Counted from the first letter of the stretch, positions 26,536-37,574 are shown. The stretch: DNA of 64,000 bases from Arenicola marina (GCA_964019135.1 OZ025253.1:1148233-1212232), one strand, 5' to 3'. The notes: generated by a model from the sequence alone, not told the origin. Numbers and translations: made by a program.

Positions 26536-27154
26536 CGAGTGTGCATATAAAATAAAATGATGCCAACTAAGGTGTTATCTACCTAGCTTTTTGCCAATTC
26601 CCTTCACCTGAACCCCTCTCTGATTACCCGCTGTGCGCACGTTTGAGTTTTGAGACGACCATCTGTCGTACTGAAGTTTTGGCGGTAAAGACGAGCGTCA
26701 CTGATCCGCTGCTGCCGAGAAAACAGCGAACGCAATTTGGATGACCACAGTAATTTTGCTTTATGGATGGATCTGATTATTTTCTTGAAGGTTCAATGTG
26801 TATACAGCTATGTAAAAATTACCTTAGTTGTGTACCAATGCATTAACTTTAGCAAAAGTGGTTTGTTGAAATCGAAGCTTCCGTTTGACACGAGAAGTCG
26901 CCGAGCAAAGAGCTATTGGCAGAACCTCGCGTTTTGGGACTTATTTTAAGTCAGTGGTTTATTATCTTTGAGATGAGTCCTAATTTATTACATTTAGTGC
27001 CTTTTAATAGAAACAGTTCAACGGTGGACAGCGAAGTGATCAGCTACTGCCTGTGATCCGTTAGTCAGACAAGCTAAACATCACTGTATGCTGTTAAAAC
27101 TGGGCCAAACATGGGGCTATCACGAAGTTAGTTCAGTATAGCACCAGACTGGTA
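26536..27154. other. No supported gene
   Basis: Single-copy sequence between the satellite and the poly-G-bounded element. No recognisable coding exon. Confidence 0.5.
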
Positions 27155-27500
27155 ACGAAGGGGGGAGGGGGGGGGGGGGGTGCAAGGGGTATTTGCGTTT
27201 CTCGGGATTGAGCTTTTCATTTCACCGTGAACTGGGAATGAGGAAAATAATTCTTCGTGAACTGGGAATGGGGTATTGGCCGACCGCCGTGATCAAGGAT
27301 TTTCATTAATCGTGAAATGGGAATTTTAATAATAAATAACCGTGAATCGGGAAATCATCAATTTAGTATCGTGTATCCGTCATTCCATTGCATGCAGAAA
27401 ATTCTGCTTTAAATTCATCGGAACCTGTGAATAAAGAAATTTATTCTTCGTGATCTGGGAACACGACCCCCCCTTGCCGCCCCCCCCCCCCCCAAACGAA
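27155..27500 (+). mobile_element. Dispersed element bounded by poly-G and poly-C, copy 1
   Basis: Starts in a G-rich run and ends in a C-rich run. The interior carries four to six diverged repeats of CGTGAACTGGGAAT. A homologous copy lies inverted at about 36700-36985, matching through the whole interior (for example AATAATAAATAACCGTGAAT) and with the same homopolymer ends. No coding capacity. Confidence 0.7.
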
Positions 27501-27559
27501 GCCCAACATGACCACCCCCCCCCCCAACATGGGCCGACTCACCCATGTGTTATTGTTAG

Positions 27560-27973
27560 GTTAACGTCATGACAACGTCGACACGTTATTTTTGGTTACG
27601 ATAACGTTGTAACCACGTTTTTTTTTGACGTTTTCAAATAACGTTGCCAGACATTCAGTCCAGTATTAAAACTGTGCCTTCTATGAGAAACAAATGGGTA
27701 TATGGTGCATTAATCAGACGCATAATTGTCTAAGACAATCAATTACATTGTTTTTCATGAGGTCTGATTTTTCAGGAAACGTTGTCCTTGTAAAAACGTC
27801 CACTCCTGACACAGTGTACCATTTTGTATTTTATAACAATTGCTACCCGCAACCAATTTGTATCAGTCCCTACACACGGCAAAGGTGTTATTTTTATGGA
27901 ATATAGGAAAATCTATAACCTGTTAGTTTAATGTTTGCGACAAACGTTGTAAAAACGTTGTCATGATGTTAAC
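27560..27973. mobile_element. MITE-like element with 19-bp inverted ends
   Basis: GTTAACGTCATGACAACGT at 27560-27578 is the reverse complement, with one mismatch, of 27955-27973. AACGTTGT words are repeated near and beyond both ends, so the true ends may lie further out, to about 28022. No transposase frame, so probably non-autonomous. Confidence 0.5.
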
Positions 27974-28847
27974 TTTGAGATGACGTGATTACAACCAAAA
28001 CCCAACGTTGTACGAACGTTGCGTGTTTGCTCTTGGATGACAGTGATACACGTACCATAAGCACATGGCAAAGAGCGACAGAAGAGTTTAGTTCCACAGT
28101 GGTTCTTTATTATGTCCAGGAAAGAAGGGATACATAATGGTTGTAATGAATTCAGGACTCGGGAACGTGGGAGAAGCGACTCGGGGAGAGTACCAAGGAA
28201 GTGATGACGCCACTCCTGTATGGTGACGTCACTCCAACAACCTCCAGCTAGACCTTCGAGTTCCCGCGCCTGCTCACCCTGTAGCGGAGAGCTTCGGTCG
28301 GCGACGAGAGCTATGATAACCATGGAATGTGTTGGTGGACTTCCAGATACTCGGGGCCAAAACTGTTGGAAGAAATGTGGGTTCTTTCACAGCCAAAAGA
28401 CAACCTGGGTCACTCCCCCTCTTCCCTGCGTGCGTCCCTCCGTCACTGGGAATCTCCACATACAGTACACACCGAAGTCTCGCGGACACGGGACCGACGA
28501 GAAGTGAAACGCACCTGCTCGACACAAGCTCTAAGGAAGAGAAGTGGCATCGTCAGCAGTGTTCATTGTGATTACCAGGGGTAACAGCCGCTGTGCCAGC
28601 TGGTTGGCATGCCCCCCCCCCCCTCCTTTGCCCCTTCCTCCAAGGGAGGAAGAGGTCACTGGGGTGCAATTATTAAACCATGGTTACCTAGATGAAATCT
28701 GATACGTGACAACACTGGATTCCATTCACTGTAATAAAATATAACAAAATATCATACATCCCTTTGCCTCACATTCCCGACATCTGCGCAGACCTTGCCG
28801 CTCGCTCATTGGCTGCCGGCTGCCGGAACAGCCTCGTTCGGACAACA
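27974..28847. other. No supported gene
   Basis: Short overlapping frames on both strands around 28220-28525 have no recognisable product. The stretch lies downstream of the calsyntenin stop codon on the minus strand, but I cannot show that it is transcribed. Confidence 0.45.
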
Positions 28848-28980
28848 ACGATGACGTCATCAATCTCCACAGACAGTCAAATCAGCTCAATGACGTCATC
28901 AATATCTACCGACTGCCAAATCAGTTGGATGACGTCATTAATCTCCACCGACTGCCAAATTAGCTCAATGACGTCATCAT
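28848..28980. promoter_or_regulatory. Four CRE palindromes at exact 39-bp spacing
   Basis: ATGACGTCAT occurs at 28851, 28890, 28929 and 28968. The intervening sequence is a diverged 39-bp repeat (CTCCACCGACTGCCAAATCA type). The full ten-base palindrome is intact in all four units. The match to the ATF/CREB consensus is visible; function is inference. Confidence 0.65.
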
Positions 28981-30649
28981 TTCCAGCCGATAGCCAAGGA
29001 GGGACCAGATCTCGCCTGTCGACACAGTACAACCAATCAGAACGGCTGTTACAGCAAATACTTTATACTTAACTTCCAGGTAACCGAAATAGGTGTTGAT
29101 TAGTTAAAGAGCTCTGACGTCAATTTGTGTTTTATGAAGAAAGAAAAGGGGAACCACCACTGGCGAAGCACCAGTGTAAAGTGTGACCAATACCGATGGT
29201 CCTTTAATGGGTTCGGGTGCTTTACCAGAATCCTAACAAAGCCGTGAATGTAAGCTATGTCCTGATTGGCTAAACCGTGGCAAGCAGACGTCGCGAGAAC
29301 AGGATTGGTCAGTTGTCAGGCCACAGGTCCCGCGCCCTTGGTTGCTTCTCATCTGCTCAACTTGTTGGTCCAATACAACAAAACAACATAGTTCCAGCAG
29401 CTCCCGTTTGGTGGCGCATTGTAATTCCATTTCACCAGCTTACTGACAGATTGACAGACAGACGAACGAGTTAACACCCCTAGGACCAATAGAAGGTACG
29501 ATCACTAAATACACTGACTATACAAAGCAAGGTATTCCGACTTCTATATACACATCACATTTTCATACAATTCTATTTTTTTTCTGGAAAAAAAAAGGAA
29601 CTCATATCAACTAAATAATAACTGCGTTTCATTTAAACTGAGAACGTCCGTTTTCTATAAATGTATGATTAATGATTATATTGATAATAGGGACACCTAG
29701 CGGCCGTAAGCTTGGCCTTCAGTCACTCTCGGCTCCGTGTGGTACGCCGGCCCCACCACCCACCTCCCTCCTCCCGCCCGCCCCTCTACACACCACCAAC
29801 TGGTACCAGACGTCTGGGTTAAAACTTCTATGTACAAATATGATAAAAAGTGATTAAAATAAAGATGATGTTTCTCTAACCTTTAAAGGATTATTTTAAA
29901 AGCGTTCTCTGGCTCCATCGTTACAAGTCACGTGACCAGGCAGTGTGATTTACCGCGAGGCAGCAGCTTACCAAAGACAGGGACTCTTGTGGGTCACGTG
30001 TCACAGTTTACTGCAGAGCGTCTCTAAATGTAGCTGTGGCCCACATAACATACCAATTCCTCTAATTTAGTATCAAATCCAGTTTTTAGAATCTGTTAGA
30101 ATCGCTTTACCAACCCGCCACATTCAACGTGTTATACGCAATACTTAGCAACAGACGTGGCGTACTGATACAATACAGGGCAAAGAAGTGGTTGTAGAAA
30201 TATGTTCTATTCCATATGGTGCAAAAAGTAATTAAATCTTAACCACATATATATATATATATAAAGGACCTACCCACGCAACCTATCCAGATAGGAATCA
30301 TTTTAAAAACATTCTCCACATTGTGACGTCATAGTCCACATTGGAGCATAGTCCAGCGTGGTCATGGCAACGAGTGGGTGGGGCTGTCACTTCCTCACCC
30401 AGAGATTCCTCACCCACACAGATCAGATCGCTGTTTCAGAAACACAGCGTGTGTGCCAGTTACCAGTCACCCCTCAAGGAGGTACCCAATGACAGCCCCC
30501 CACTTCCCACCCCACTACACACTGGCACACTCTAATTTCACGGCCTTTTGGATTTTCTGAAAATGTACAATGGTGTATTTCTGTTTCAAATTGTGTCCTT
30601 ATTTTTGTTAGTAAATAACAGGGAGCTGTGTGCAGGGCGGTTTGCCCTC
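28981..30649 (-). other. Clstn: Region downstream of the calsyntenin stop; possible 3' UTR
   Basis: No coding exon is recognised. On the minus strand this follows directly after the calsyntenin stop codon, so part of it is presumably 3' UTR. I could not fix a polyadenylation site. A short (AT)n run lies at 30245-30262. Confidence 0.4.
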
Positions 30650-30826
30650 TCAGAAGGTCAAGGTCGAGTCGTCCCACTCGAGCTCTCGGTCCTTCACGAC
30701 CTTGACCTCGGTCTCCTCCTCGGACGACTCAAGGTCGTCGTGCGTGCCGACGCTGACGTCATCCTCGTCACTGTCGCTGTCGTCAGGGCGTCCCATCCCC
30801 GTCATCTCGTGCTCGCCGTACGCCGC
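30650..30826 (-). CDS. Clstn: Calsyntenin, last coding exon (cytoplasmic tail C-terminus)
   Basis: Encodes 58 residues and a TGA stop. It starts AAYGEHEMTGMGRP, passes through an acidic segment (DDSDSDEDD, then ESSEEETE), and ends LEWDDSTLTF. In the calsyntenin family the extreme C-terminus is a tryptophan-acidic motif (LEWDDSTL-) that binds kinesin light chain, linking vesicles carrying this type I membrane protein to kinesin-1. The match here is almost exact. The acceptor is TTGTTTGGTTGCTAG on the minus strand, with AG at 30827-30828. The exon starts in phase 0, matching the phase-0 donor of the upstream exon at 32312. The acidic segment appears shorter than in vertebrate calsyntenins. The gene symbol is the family name; orthology to a particular vertebrate paralogue cannot be judged. 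Confidence 0.93.
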   Translation of the reverse strand, partial: AAYGEHEMTGMGRPDDSDSDEDDVSVGTHDDLESSEEETEVKVVKDRELEWDDSTLTF

Positions 30827-31104
30827 CTAGCAACCAAACAACAAGGTCACAGGGTCAGCCACAAGGTCACGCTCACTACGGCAACAATAAATCTGCACCA
30901 GAATAGTTAGGATAAATAATTTGTATTTGCAAACCGCTGCTTACACGCTGCTTATAGTAACATACTATAGCAGTATGGAGGTACATAGTGACGTCATGGA
31001 CATAGCAATGACAACCAACAAGTGTCTCAGATAGCACAGTCCGGTCACCGTGTCTTCATGTGGTCCACGGCGCGGAACATCAGCACACGCAGGTAAGATA
31101 CCAT

Positions 31105-32340
31105 AGGAACACTTACCATGGTGACACCTACCTCCTGGTCCATGGGGTGGACGGTGATGGTGAGTGGATCGTTACCATGGTGATACCTACCTCCTGGTCC
31201 ATGGGGTTGACGGTGATGGTGAGTGGATCGTTACCATGGTGATACCTACCTCCTGGTCCATGGGGTTGACGGTGATGGTGAGTGGATCGTTACCATGGTG
31301 ATACCTACCTCCTGGTCCATGGGGTTGACGGTGATGGTGAGTGGATCGTTACCATGGTGATACCTACCTCCTGGTCCATGGGGTTGACGGTGATGGTGAG
31401 TGGATCGTTACCATGGTGACACCTACCTCCTGGTCCATGGGGTTGACGGTGATGGTGAGTGGATCGTTACCATGGTGACACCTACCTCCTGGTCCATAGG
31501 GTTGACGGTGATGGTGAGTGGATCGTTACCATGGTGACACCTACCTCCTGGTCCATGGGGTTGACGGTGATGGTGAGTGGATCGTTACCATGGTGACACC
31601 TACCTCCTGGTCCATAGGGTTGACGGTGATGGTGAGTGGATCGTTACCATGGTGACACCTACCTCCTGGTCCATAGGGTGGACGGTGATGGTGAGTGGAT
31701 CGTTACCATGATGATACCTACCTCCTGGTCCATGGGGTTGACGGTGATGGTGAGTGGATCGTTACCATGGTGACACCTACCTCCTGGTCCATGGGGTTGA
31801 CGGTGATGGTGAGTGGATCGTTACCATGGTGACACCTACTTCCTGGTCCATGGGGTTGACGGTGATGGTGAGTGGATCGTTACCATGGTGACACCTACCT
31901 CCTGGTCCATGGGGTTGACGGTGATGGTGAGTGGATCGTTACCATGGTGACACCTACCTCCTGGTCCATAGGGTTGACGGTGATGGTGAGTGGATCGTTA
32001 CCATGGTGACACCTACCTCCTGGTCCATAGGGTTGACGGTGATGGTGAGTGGATCGTTACCATGGTGACACCTACCTCCTGGTCCATAGGGTTGACGGTG
32101 ATGGTGAGTGGATCGTTACCATGGTGACACCTACCTCCTGGTCCATGGGGTGGACGGTGATGGTGAGTGGATCGTTACCATGGTGACACCTACCTCCTGG
32201 TCCATGGGGTTGACGGTGATGGTGAGTGGATCGTTACCATGGTGACACCTACCTCCTGGTCCATGGGGTTGACGGTGATGGTGAGTGGATCGTTACCATG
32301 GTGACACCTACCTCCTGGTCCATGGGGTTGACGGTGATGG
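31105..32340 (-). repeat. 59-bp minisatellite made of an exon 3' end plus 5' splice donor, 21 copies
   Basis: The word CCTCCTGGTC recurs 21 times from 31131 to 32311, a span of exactly 20 x 59 bp. On the minus strand each unit reads as the last codons of the transmembrane exon (LTITVNPMDQE) followed by GTAGGTGTCACC, so every unit carries coding sequence plus a usable-looking donor. The copy at highest coordinate is continuous with the true exon. One unit has GAA for GAG before the donor. The array fills about 81% of the 1,485-bp intron. Confidence 0.95.
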
Positions 32341-32493
32341 TGAGGGCCGAGTTGTCCCACTCCATTTCCTGTTTGTCCTCCACGGTGACCTCTGTCGTCC
32401 TCTGCTGGGAGGAGCGGATCCTGATGACTCCCAGGACGATCATGAACATGAGGAACCCGACACAGACCACGATGATGACGATCATACCGACAC
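32312..32493 (-). CDS. Clstn: Calsyntenin, transmembrane and juxtamembrane exon
   Basis: A 182-nt exon: two bases completing a codon, then 60 codons. A hydrophobic helix (VGMIVIIVVCVGFLMFMIVL) is followed by a basic stop-transfer stretch (RIRSSQQR) and the conserved juxtamembrane segment EMEWDNSALTITVNPM. In known calsyntenins this region holds the first kinesin light chain-binding tryptophan-acidic motif (WDDSALTITVNPME type). Here the residue after WD is N instead of D. The acceptor is CTCTCCCGCCAG on the minus strand (AG at 32494-32495, phase 1). The donor is CAGGAG then GTAGGT (phase 0). Joining to 30826 keeps the frame. Use of any later donor in the 59-bp array would shift the frame or hit a stop, losing the acidic tail and second motif. 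Upstream exons are not found in the next 11 kb. Confidence 0.94.
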
Positions 32494-32547
32494 CTGGCGG
32501 GAGAGACGCACAACAACGTCAGCAAGACAGCAATAGAGCATATAACA

Positions 32548-32750
32548 GAGCGACGGCGGGGAGAGTGCCACTGAGTGACAGTGGGGAGAGTGCCACTGAG
32601 TGAGTGGGGAGAGTGCCACTGAGCGACGGCGGGGAGAGTGCCACTGAGCGACGGCGGGGAGAGTGCCACTGAGCGACGGCGGGGAGAGTGCCACTGAGTG
32701 ACAGTGGGGAGAGTGCCACTGAGTGAGTGGGGAGAGTGCCACTGAGTGAC
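32548..32750. repeat. Short minisatellite, 20-25-bp unit, 8 copies
   Basis: Units share GGGGAGAGTGCCACTGAG with spacers GCGACGGC, TGACAGT or TGAGT. The spacer pattern is itself repeated. It starts about 55 bp upstream of the calsyntenin transmembrane exon, in its preceding intron. Confidence 0.9.
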
Positions 32751-33784
32751 ATGTTCATTCAGGTCTCCTACTCACTGAGTGACATCAATAACTATGTCAT
32801 ACAAAAGTAAATCATGAGCATCTTAGTAGTTAGTTGGTTTGTGAATAATGTAATTTTACAATTATATTTCAAGATGAAACATAATTCATTGCTTTCCTGT
32901 CATGCATATCAGCTTTAACAGTTTACAAGCAACACATATTTGAGTGACATGGTCCCCTGGGCTGGATGAAGGAGAGCTCGCAGAAAGTTCCCAGAAAATC
33001 TATTTTGTCCCAGGGTTTGTCCCCAGCCCTGTAGCGCCGCCTGGCTGTGGAGGGAGGCACCGACCAGCCGAGATGTAAAATCGTTTACAGAAGTACGAGC
33101 CAATAGTTGCACACCACTAACAGCGTCCTCGGAGTCCTGGTATATAGCAGTTAAACATTAAATCTAAACTGGAACCAACTGGACAATTATTTAGCTTGAG
33201 TCATTGGTGGGTCATCGGGTGGGGGGGTGGGTACTTGAGACGGGGTTACTTAGCATGCAGGGTTTGAAGGGATGGATAGCAGGGTGAAGGGTGGGAGAAG
33301 TAGCAGAGTGAAGCGGGCGGGAGAGTGGTGGCGAGTGGAGAGAGGTGGGGCGTGGAGAGGGGTGCGGAGTGGGGAGAGGTGGAGAGGGGTGGGGAGGAGA
33401 GGGGGACGGGTGGTATCGGTGGAGATGTATCTAGCGCAGGGGACAGACGGTCACATGTCAAAGGTCACGTGACAGTCGTGGGAACTGAGCGTCGCTCCAG
33501 ACAGCTGGATGAAAAGGGGGGGCAGGGGCATCTGAGACACCCCGCCCCCTCCCTCTCCATCCTCCCCGTCCCCCCAACCTTCATCCGTAAAACTAGTAAA
33601 ACAGACATCCCAAGATGGTGTATTCCTTCAGCCTACCTTTTCCATCTCCACATAAGATCATCGCGTAAGGGTTTTCACAGCTCAAGCTGGGGATCATCGC
33701 GTAAGGGTCTTCACAGCTCAAGCGTGCACTTAGTATGGGTGTTTCAGGCCACGTTTGTAAACATGAGGGCTAAAGTGAACCAAG
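32751..33784. other. Presumed calsyntenin intron, no exon seen
   Basis: I searched the minus strand for a preceding calsyntenin exon with a phase-1 donor and found none. Contains G-rich low-complexity sequence at 33260-33420 and a short direct repeat (GATCATCGCGTAAGGGT type) at about 33656 and 33692. Confidence 0.5.
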
Positions 33785-35345
33785 ATGCCTCCCGGCCCTG
33801 CCCCAGCCAGGGACAAACTCGCCATGACCCTCCCGGCCCTGCCCCAGCCAGGGACAACTCTTACTTTGTCCCTGGCGTCAGTTCTCGCCATGACCCTCCC
33901 GGTCCTGCCCCAGCCAGGGACAACTCTTACTTTGTCCCTGGCGTCAGTTCTCGCCATGACCCTCCCGGCCCTGCCCCAGCCAGGGACAACTCTTTCTTTG
34001 TCCCTGGCGTCAGTTCTCGCCATGACCCTCCCGGCCCTGCCCCAGCCAGGGACAACTCTTACTTTGTCCCTGGCGTCAGTTCTCGCCATGACCCTCCCGG
34101 CCCTGCCCCAGCCAGGGACAACTCTTACTTTGTCCCTGGCGTCAGTTCTCGCCATGACCCTCCCGGCCCTGCCCCAGCCAGGGACAACTCTTACTTTGTC
34201 CCTGGCGTCAGTTCTCGTCATGACCCTCCCGGCCCTGCCCCAGCCAGGGACAACTCTTACTTTGTCCCTGGCGTCAGTTCTCGCCATGACCCTCCCGGCC
34301 CTGTCCCAGCCAGGGACAACTCTTACTTTGTCCCTGGCGTCAGTTCTCGCCATGACCCTCCCGGCCCTGCCCCAGCCAGGGACAACTCTTACTTTGTCCC
34401 TGGCGTCAGTTCTCGCCATGACCCCCCCGGCCCTGCCCCAGCCAGGGACAACTCTTACTTTGTCCCTGGCGTCAGTTCTCGCCATGACCCTGCCGGCCCT
34501 GCCCCAGCCAGGGACAACTCTTACTTTGTCCCTGGCGTCAGTTCTCGCCATGACCCTCCCGGCCCTGTCCCAGCCAGGGACAACTCTTACTTTGTCCCTG
34601 GCGTCAGTTCTCGCCATGACCCTCCCGGCCCTGCCCCAGCCAGGGACAAATCTTACTTTGTCCCTGGCGTCAGTTCTCGCCATGACCCTGCCGGCCCTGC
34701 CCCAGCCAGGGACAACTCTTACTTTGTCCCTGGCGTCAGTTCTCGCCATGACCCTCCCGGCCCTGCCCCAGCCAGGGACAACTCTTACTTTGTCCCTGGC
34801 GTCAGTTCTCGCCATGACCCTGCCGGCCCTGCCCCAGCCAGGGACAACTCTTACTTTGTCCCTGGCGTCAGTTCTCGCCATGACCCTCCCGGCCCTGCCC
34901 CAGCCAGGGACAACTCTTACTTTGTCCCTGGCGTCAGTTCTCGCCATGACCCTGCCGGCCCTGCCCCAGCCAGGGACAACTCTTACTTTGTCCCTGGCGT
35001 CAGTTCTCGCCATGACCCTCCCGGCCCTGCCCCAGCCAGGGACAACTCTTACTTTGTCCCTGGCGTCAGTTCTCGCCATGACCCTGCCGGCCCTGCCCCA
35101 GCCAGGGACAACTCTTACTTTGTCCCTGGCGTCAGTTCTCGCCATGACCCTGCCGGCCCTGCCCCAGCCAGGGACAACTCTTACTTTGTCCCTGGCGTCA
35201 GTTCTCGCCATGACCCTCCCGGCCCTGCCCCAGCCAGGGACAAACTCTTACTTTGTCCCTGGCGTCAGTTCTCGCCATGACCCTGCCGGCCCTGCCCCAG
35301 CCAGGGACAACTCTTACTTTGTCCCTGGCGTCATTTCTCGCCAGG
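33785..35345. repeat. 66-bp minisatellite with a perfect hairpin per unit, 23 copies
   Basis: GGGACAACTC-type landmarks recur from 33851 to 35304 at 66-bp steps (one unit has an extra A). Each unit contains GCCAGGGACAA and its exact reverse complement TTGTCCCTGGC, separated by eight bases, so it can form an 11-bp hairpin. The 22-codon unit keeps frames of about 490-650 codons open on both strands; these are artefacts. On the minus strand the loop region reads AAAGTAAGAG, a donor-like word. Confidence 0.96.
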
Positions 35346-35453
35346 AGGTGTCTCGCAGGTGGCTCCATCTAGCTGGCTGCGAACGAGTTTACGGAGAGAG
35401 ATCTGCAGGCTGAGCAGACGTTGTTTACTTGCGTTGTTGACTTCACCTTCACA

Positions 35454-35863
35454 GGAACCAGCCCAGTGTGACACGGGAACCAGCCCAGTGTGACGGGGGA
35501 ACCAGCCCAGTGTGACGCGGGAACCAGCCTAGTGTGGCCGGGGAACAAGCCCAGTGTGACGGGGGAACCAGCCCAGTGTGACGCGGGAACCAGCCTAGTG
35601 TGGCCGGGGAACAAGCCCAGTGTGACGGGGGAACCAGCCCAGTGTGACGCGGGAACCATCCCAGTCTGACGCGGGAACCAGCCCAGTGTGACGCGGGAAC
35701 CAGCCCAGTGTGACGCGGGAACCAGCCCAGTGTGACGCGGGAACCAGCCCAGTGTGACACGGGAACCAGCCCAGTGTGACACGGGAACCAGCCCAGTGTG
35801 ACACGGGAACCAGCCCAGTGTGACGCGGGAACCAGCCCAGTGTGACACGGGAACCAGCCCAGC
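35454..35863. repeat. 22-bp minisatellite, 19 copies
   Basis: The unit is GAACCAGCCCAGTGTGACGC plus GG, from 35456 to 35852 in 18 exact steps. Variants are GACAC for GACGC and a GTGTGGCCGGGGAACAAG block that recurs twice with its neighbours. Confidence 0.95.
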
Positions 35864-35929
35864 GTTCCACCGTGCCACCCGAGTGCCGTGATCTCAGCAC
35901 GTTCTGAGGACACACCTCCCAGGGAACCA

Positions 35930-36088
35930 GTCGGAAACCACTCCCCCGCCCCCGGGAACCACTCCCCGCCCCCGGGAACCATTCCCCGCCCCCGGGAACC
36001 ATTCCCCGCCCCCGGGAACCACTCCCCCGCCCCCGGGAACCACTCCCCCACCCCCGGTAACCACTCCCCGCCCCCGGGAACCACTTCC
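35930..36088. repeat. 20-21-bp C-rich minisatellite, about 8 copies
   Basis: The unit is GGGAACCACTCCCCGCCCCC with one extra C in some copies. It shares the GGGAACCA word with the neighbouring 22-bp array, so the two may have a common origin. Confidence 0.9.
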
Positions 36089-36694
36089 TCATCGCAAGGA
36101 TGATTTATTTTCCAAGACAAAGAACATTTCCTCAAGGAAAACATACTTATTATGGAGATAAGCAAAGGGTGGGTTCTTAATATTACATCGACTGACGACA
36201 TCCGTTCGTGGCCTTGAGTGGGCCACCAGTTGGGAAGGGGGAGTGGGGGTGGGGGGTACCGGCCTTAAACCAACACCGCCGATAAACAGACCACTCCCCG
36301 CCAGTAACATCTACACACAGCGTCTTACTTTCCAAACAAACAGAATCTAAGACAGAGACTGAGCAATAAGCAACCACAAGCCACGCTTCAGGGTCATATA
36401 TAGAAATGTCGTTTGCCAGCAAAAAAACTAGGAGGTGGCTTTGTGTGTGTGTGGGGGGGGGGGGGTGTCTGTCTCTAAGACATTCCGAAGCAGGTCATCG
36501 AATCCACGCTTAGTAATGAACAGATATTTAACTAAAGTTTCGATTAATGCCAAGTGCCCCGCCGTTCATTACCATGGCTTCTGATGCCAGTGCTAATGTC
36601 CCGTGGTCGGCGGTCTGTCAGACTTATGTCACTGGTGTATAACAATGACCAGAATTGGTTAAAGCGTCCTAAATATACAACCAACCAAACACCA
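36089..36694. other. No supported gene
   Basis: Includes a GT/G-rich run near 36440-36470. No recognisable exon on either strand. Confidence 0.5.
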
Positions 36695-36985
36695 ACATAC
36701 CAGAGGGGGGGGGGGGGGGGGGGGGTGTTTCCAGATCATGAACAATATATTTTTTTTATTCGCAGGTCACGATGAATTGAAAAGGATAACTCCCAACATA
36801 CATATGAATCATGATATAAATTAGCTAGTTCCGGATTCACGGTTATTTAATATTAAAATTCCCAGTTCACGATTCACGAAAATCATTGATCGCAACGGTT
36901 GGCTTATATCCCATTCACAGTTCACGAAAAAATAAATGAAAACTTCATTAACGAGGAACGGTAGTACTCCCCCACCCCCCATCAT
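36695..36985 (-). mobile_element. Dispersed element bounded by poly-G and poly-C, copy 2
   Basis: Reverse-strand relative of 27155-27500. Read on the minus strand it runs from a G-rich edge, through diverged GTGAACTGGGAAT repeats and AATATTAAATAACCGTGAAT, to a C run of more than 20. Two copies 9.5 kb apart, in opposite orientation, define a family. Confidence 0.7.
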
Positions 36986-37574
36986 ACCAACCGGTCGGGG
37001 AGCCGTCCTCGGCATATAGCTCCTACACCAGCATTTCCCTGGCGGGTTCAACCCATACGTTACGGTATCGAGCCCTCAAAGTACATGTGTCGGACCAGGA
37101 CCACACCCAAGACGGGAGGGCGGTCAAGTCAAGCAGACTTATTCTACCATATACTATATTCTAATATATATACTAACGTATTCTAATATATACGCTATTG
37201 GTATGTAATTCTGATTAATCCCGTGTCGCTTGGGGTTCGCTGTGTGTAAACACGACACAAAGTGTGGAGTAAACACAAGACAAGTCTGCGAGTCACAGTG
37301 CGGTATAAAACGTCTGACTGTCTCATTCCCGCGTAAACCAGCGCAACCGGAAATAGACTTCGTTCTTGGAGCAAAAACTTAGGCAGTCTCCGAGAGAGTC
37401 TGTCTGGGCACCATATGTTAGCCATAACAACTGGCGCAGCCAAGAAATCGTCAAGTGTACTTTGATATATATATAACGTTATGTACTCGTAAACTGTCTA
37501 TCGACGAATCAGGTTGGTTGGTTGTATATTCAGGAAGCTATAACTAATTCAGGTCATATCTCGTCAATGGGAGA
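36986..37574. other. No supported gene
   Basis: AT-rich with short TATATA runs at 37160-37200 and 37465-37475. An 82-codon minus-strand frame near 37195-37443 has no recognisable product. Confidence 0.45.

Noticed and set aside
22948..26550. A 1200-codon plus-strand frame of MDMVYIECGII repeats
   Set aside because: The unit is 33 bp (11 codons), so openness is automatic. The minus strand is also open over more than 1 kb, and both ends coincide with array edges.
32226..32603. Plus-strand frames across the calsyntenin transmembrane exon
   Set aside because: They are shadows of the minus-strand exon and the 59-bp array. The minus-strand reading matches a known family with correct splice phases.
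33325..35413. Collagen-like PGPAPARDNS repeat protein of 500-650 codons
   Set aside because: The 66-bp unit is in frame on both strands, and the sequence is dominated by a DNA hairpin. No signal peptide or unique flanking domain.
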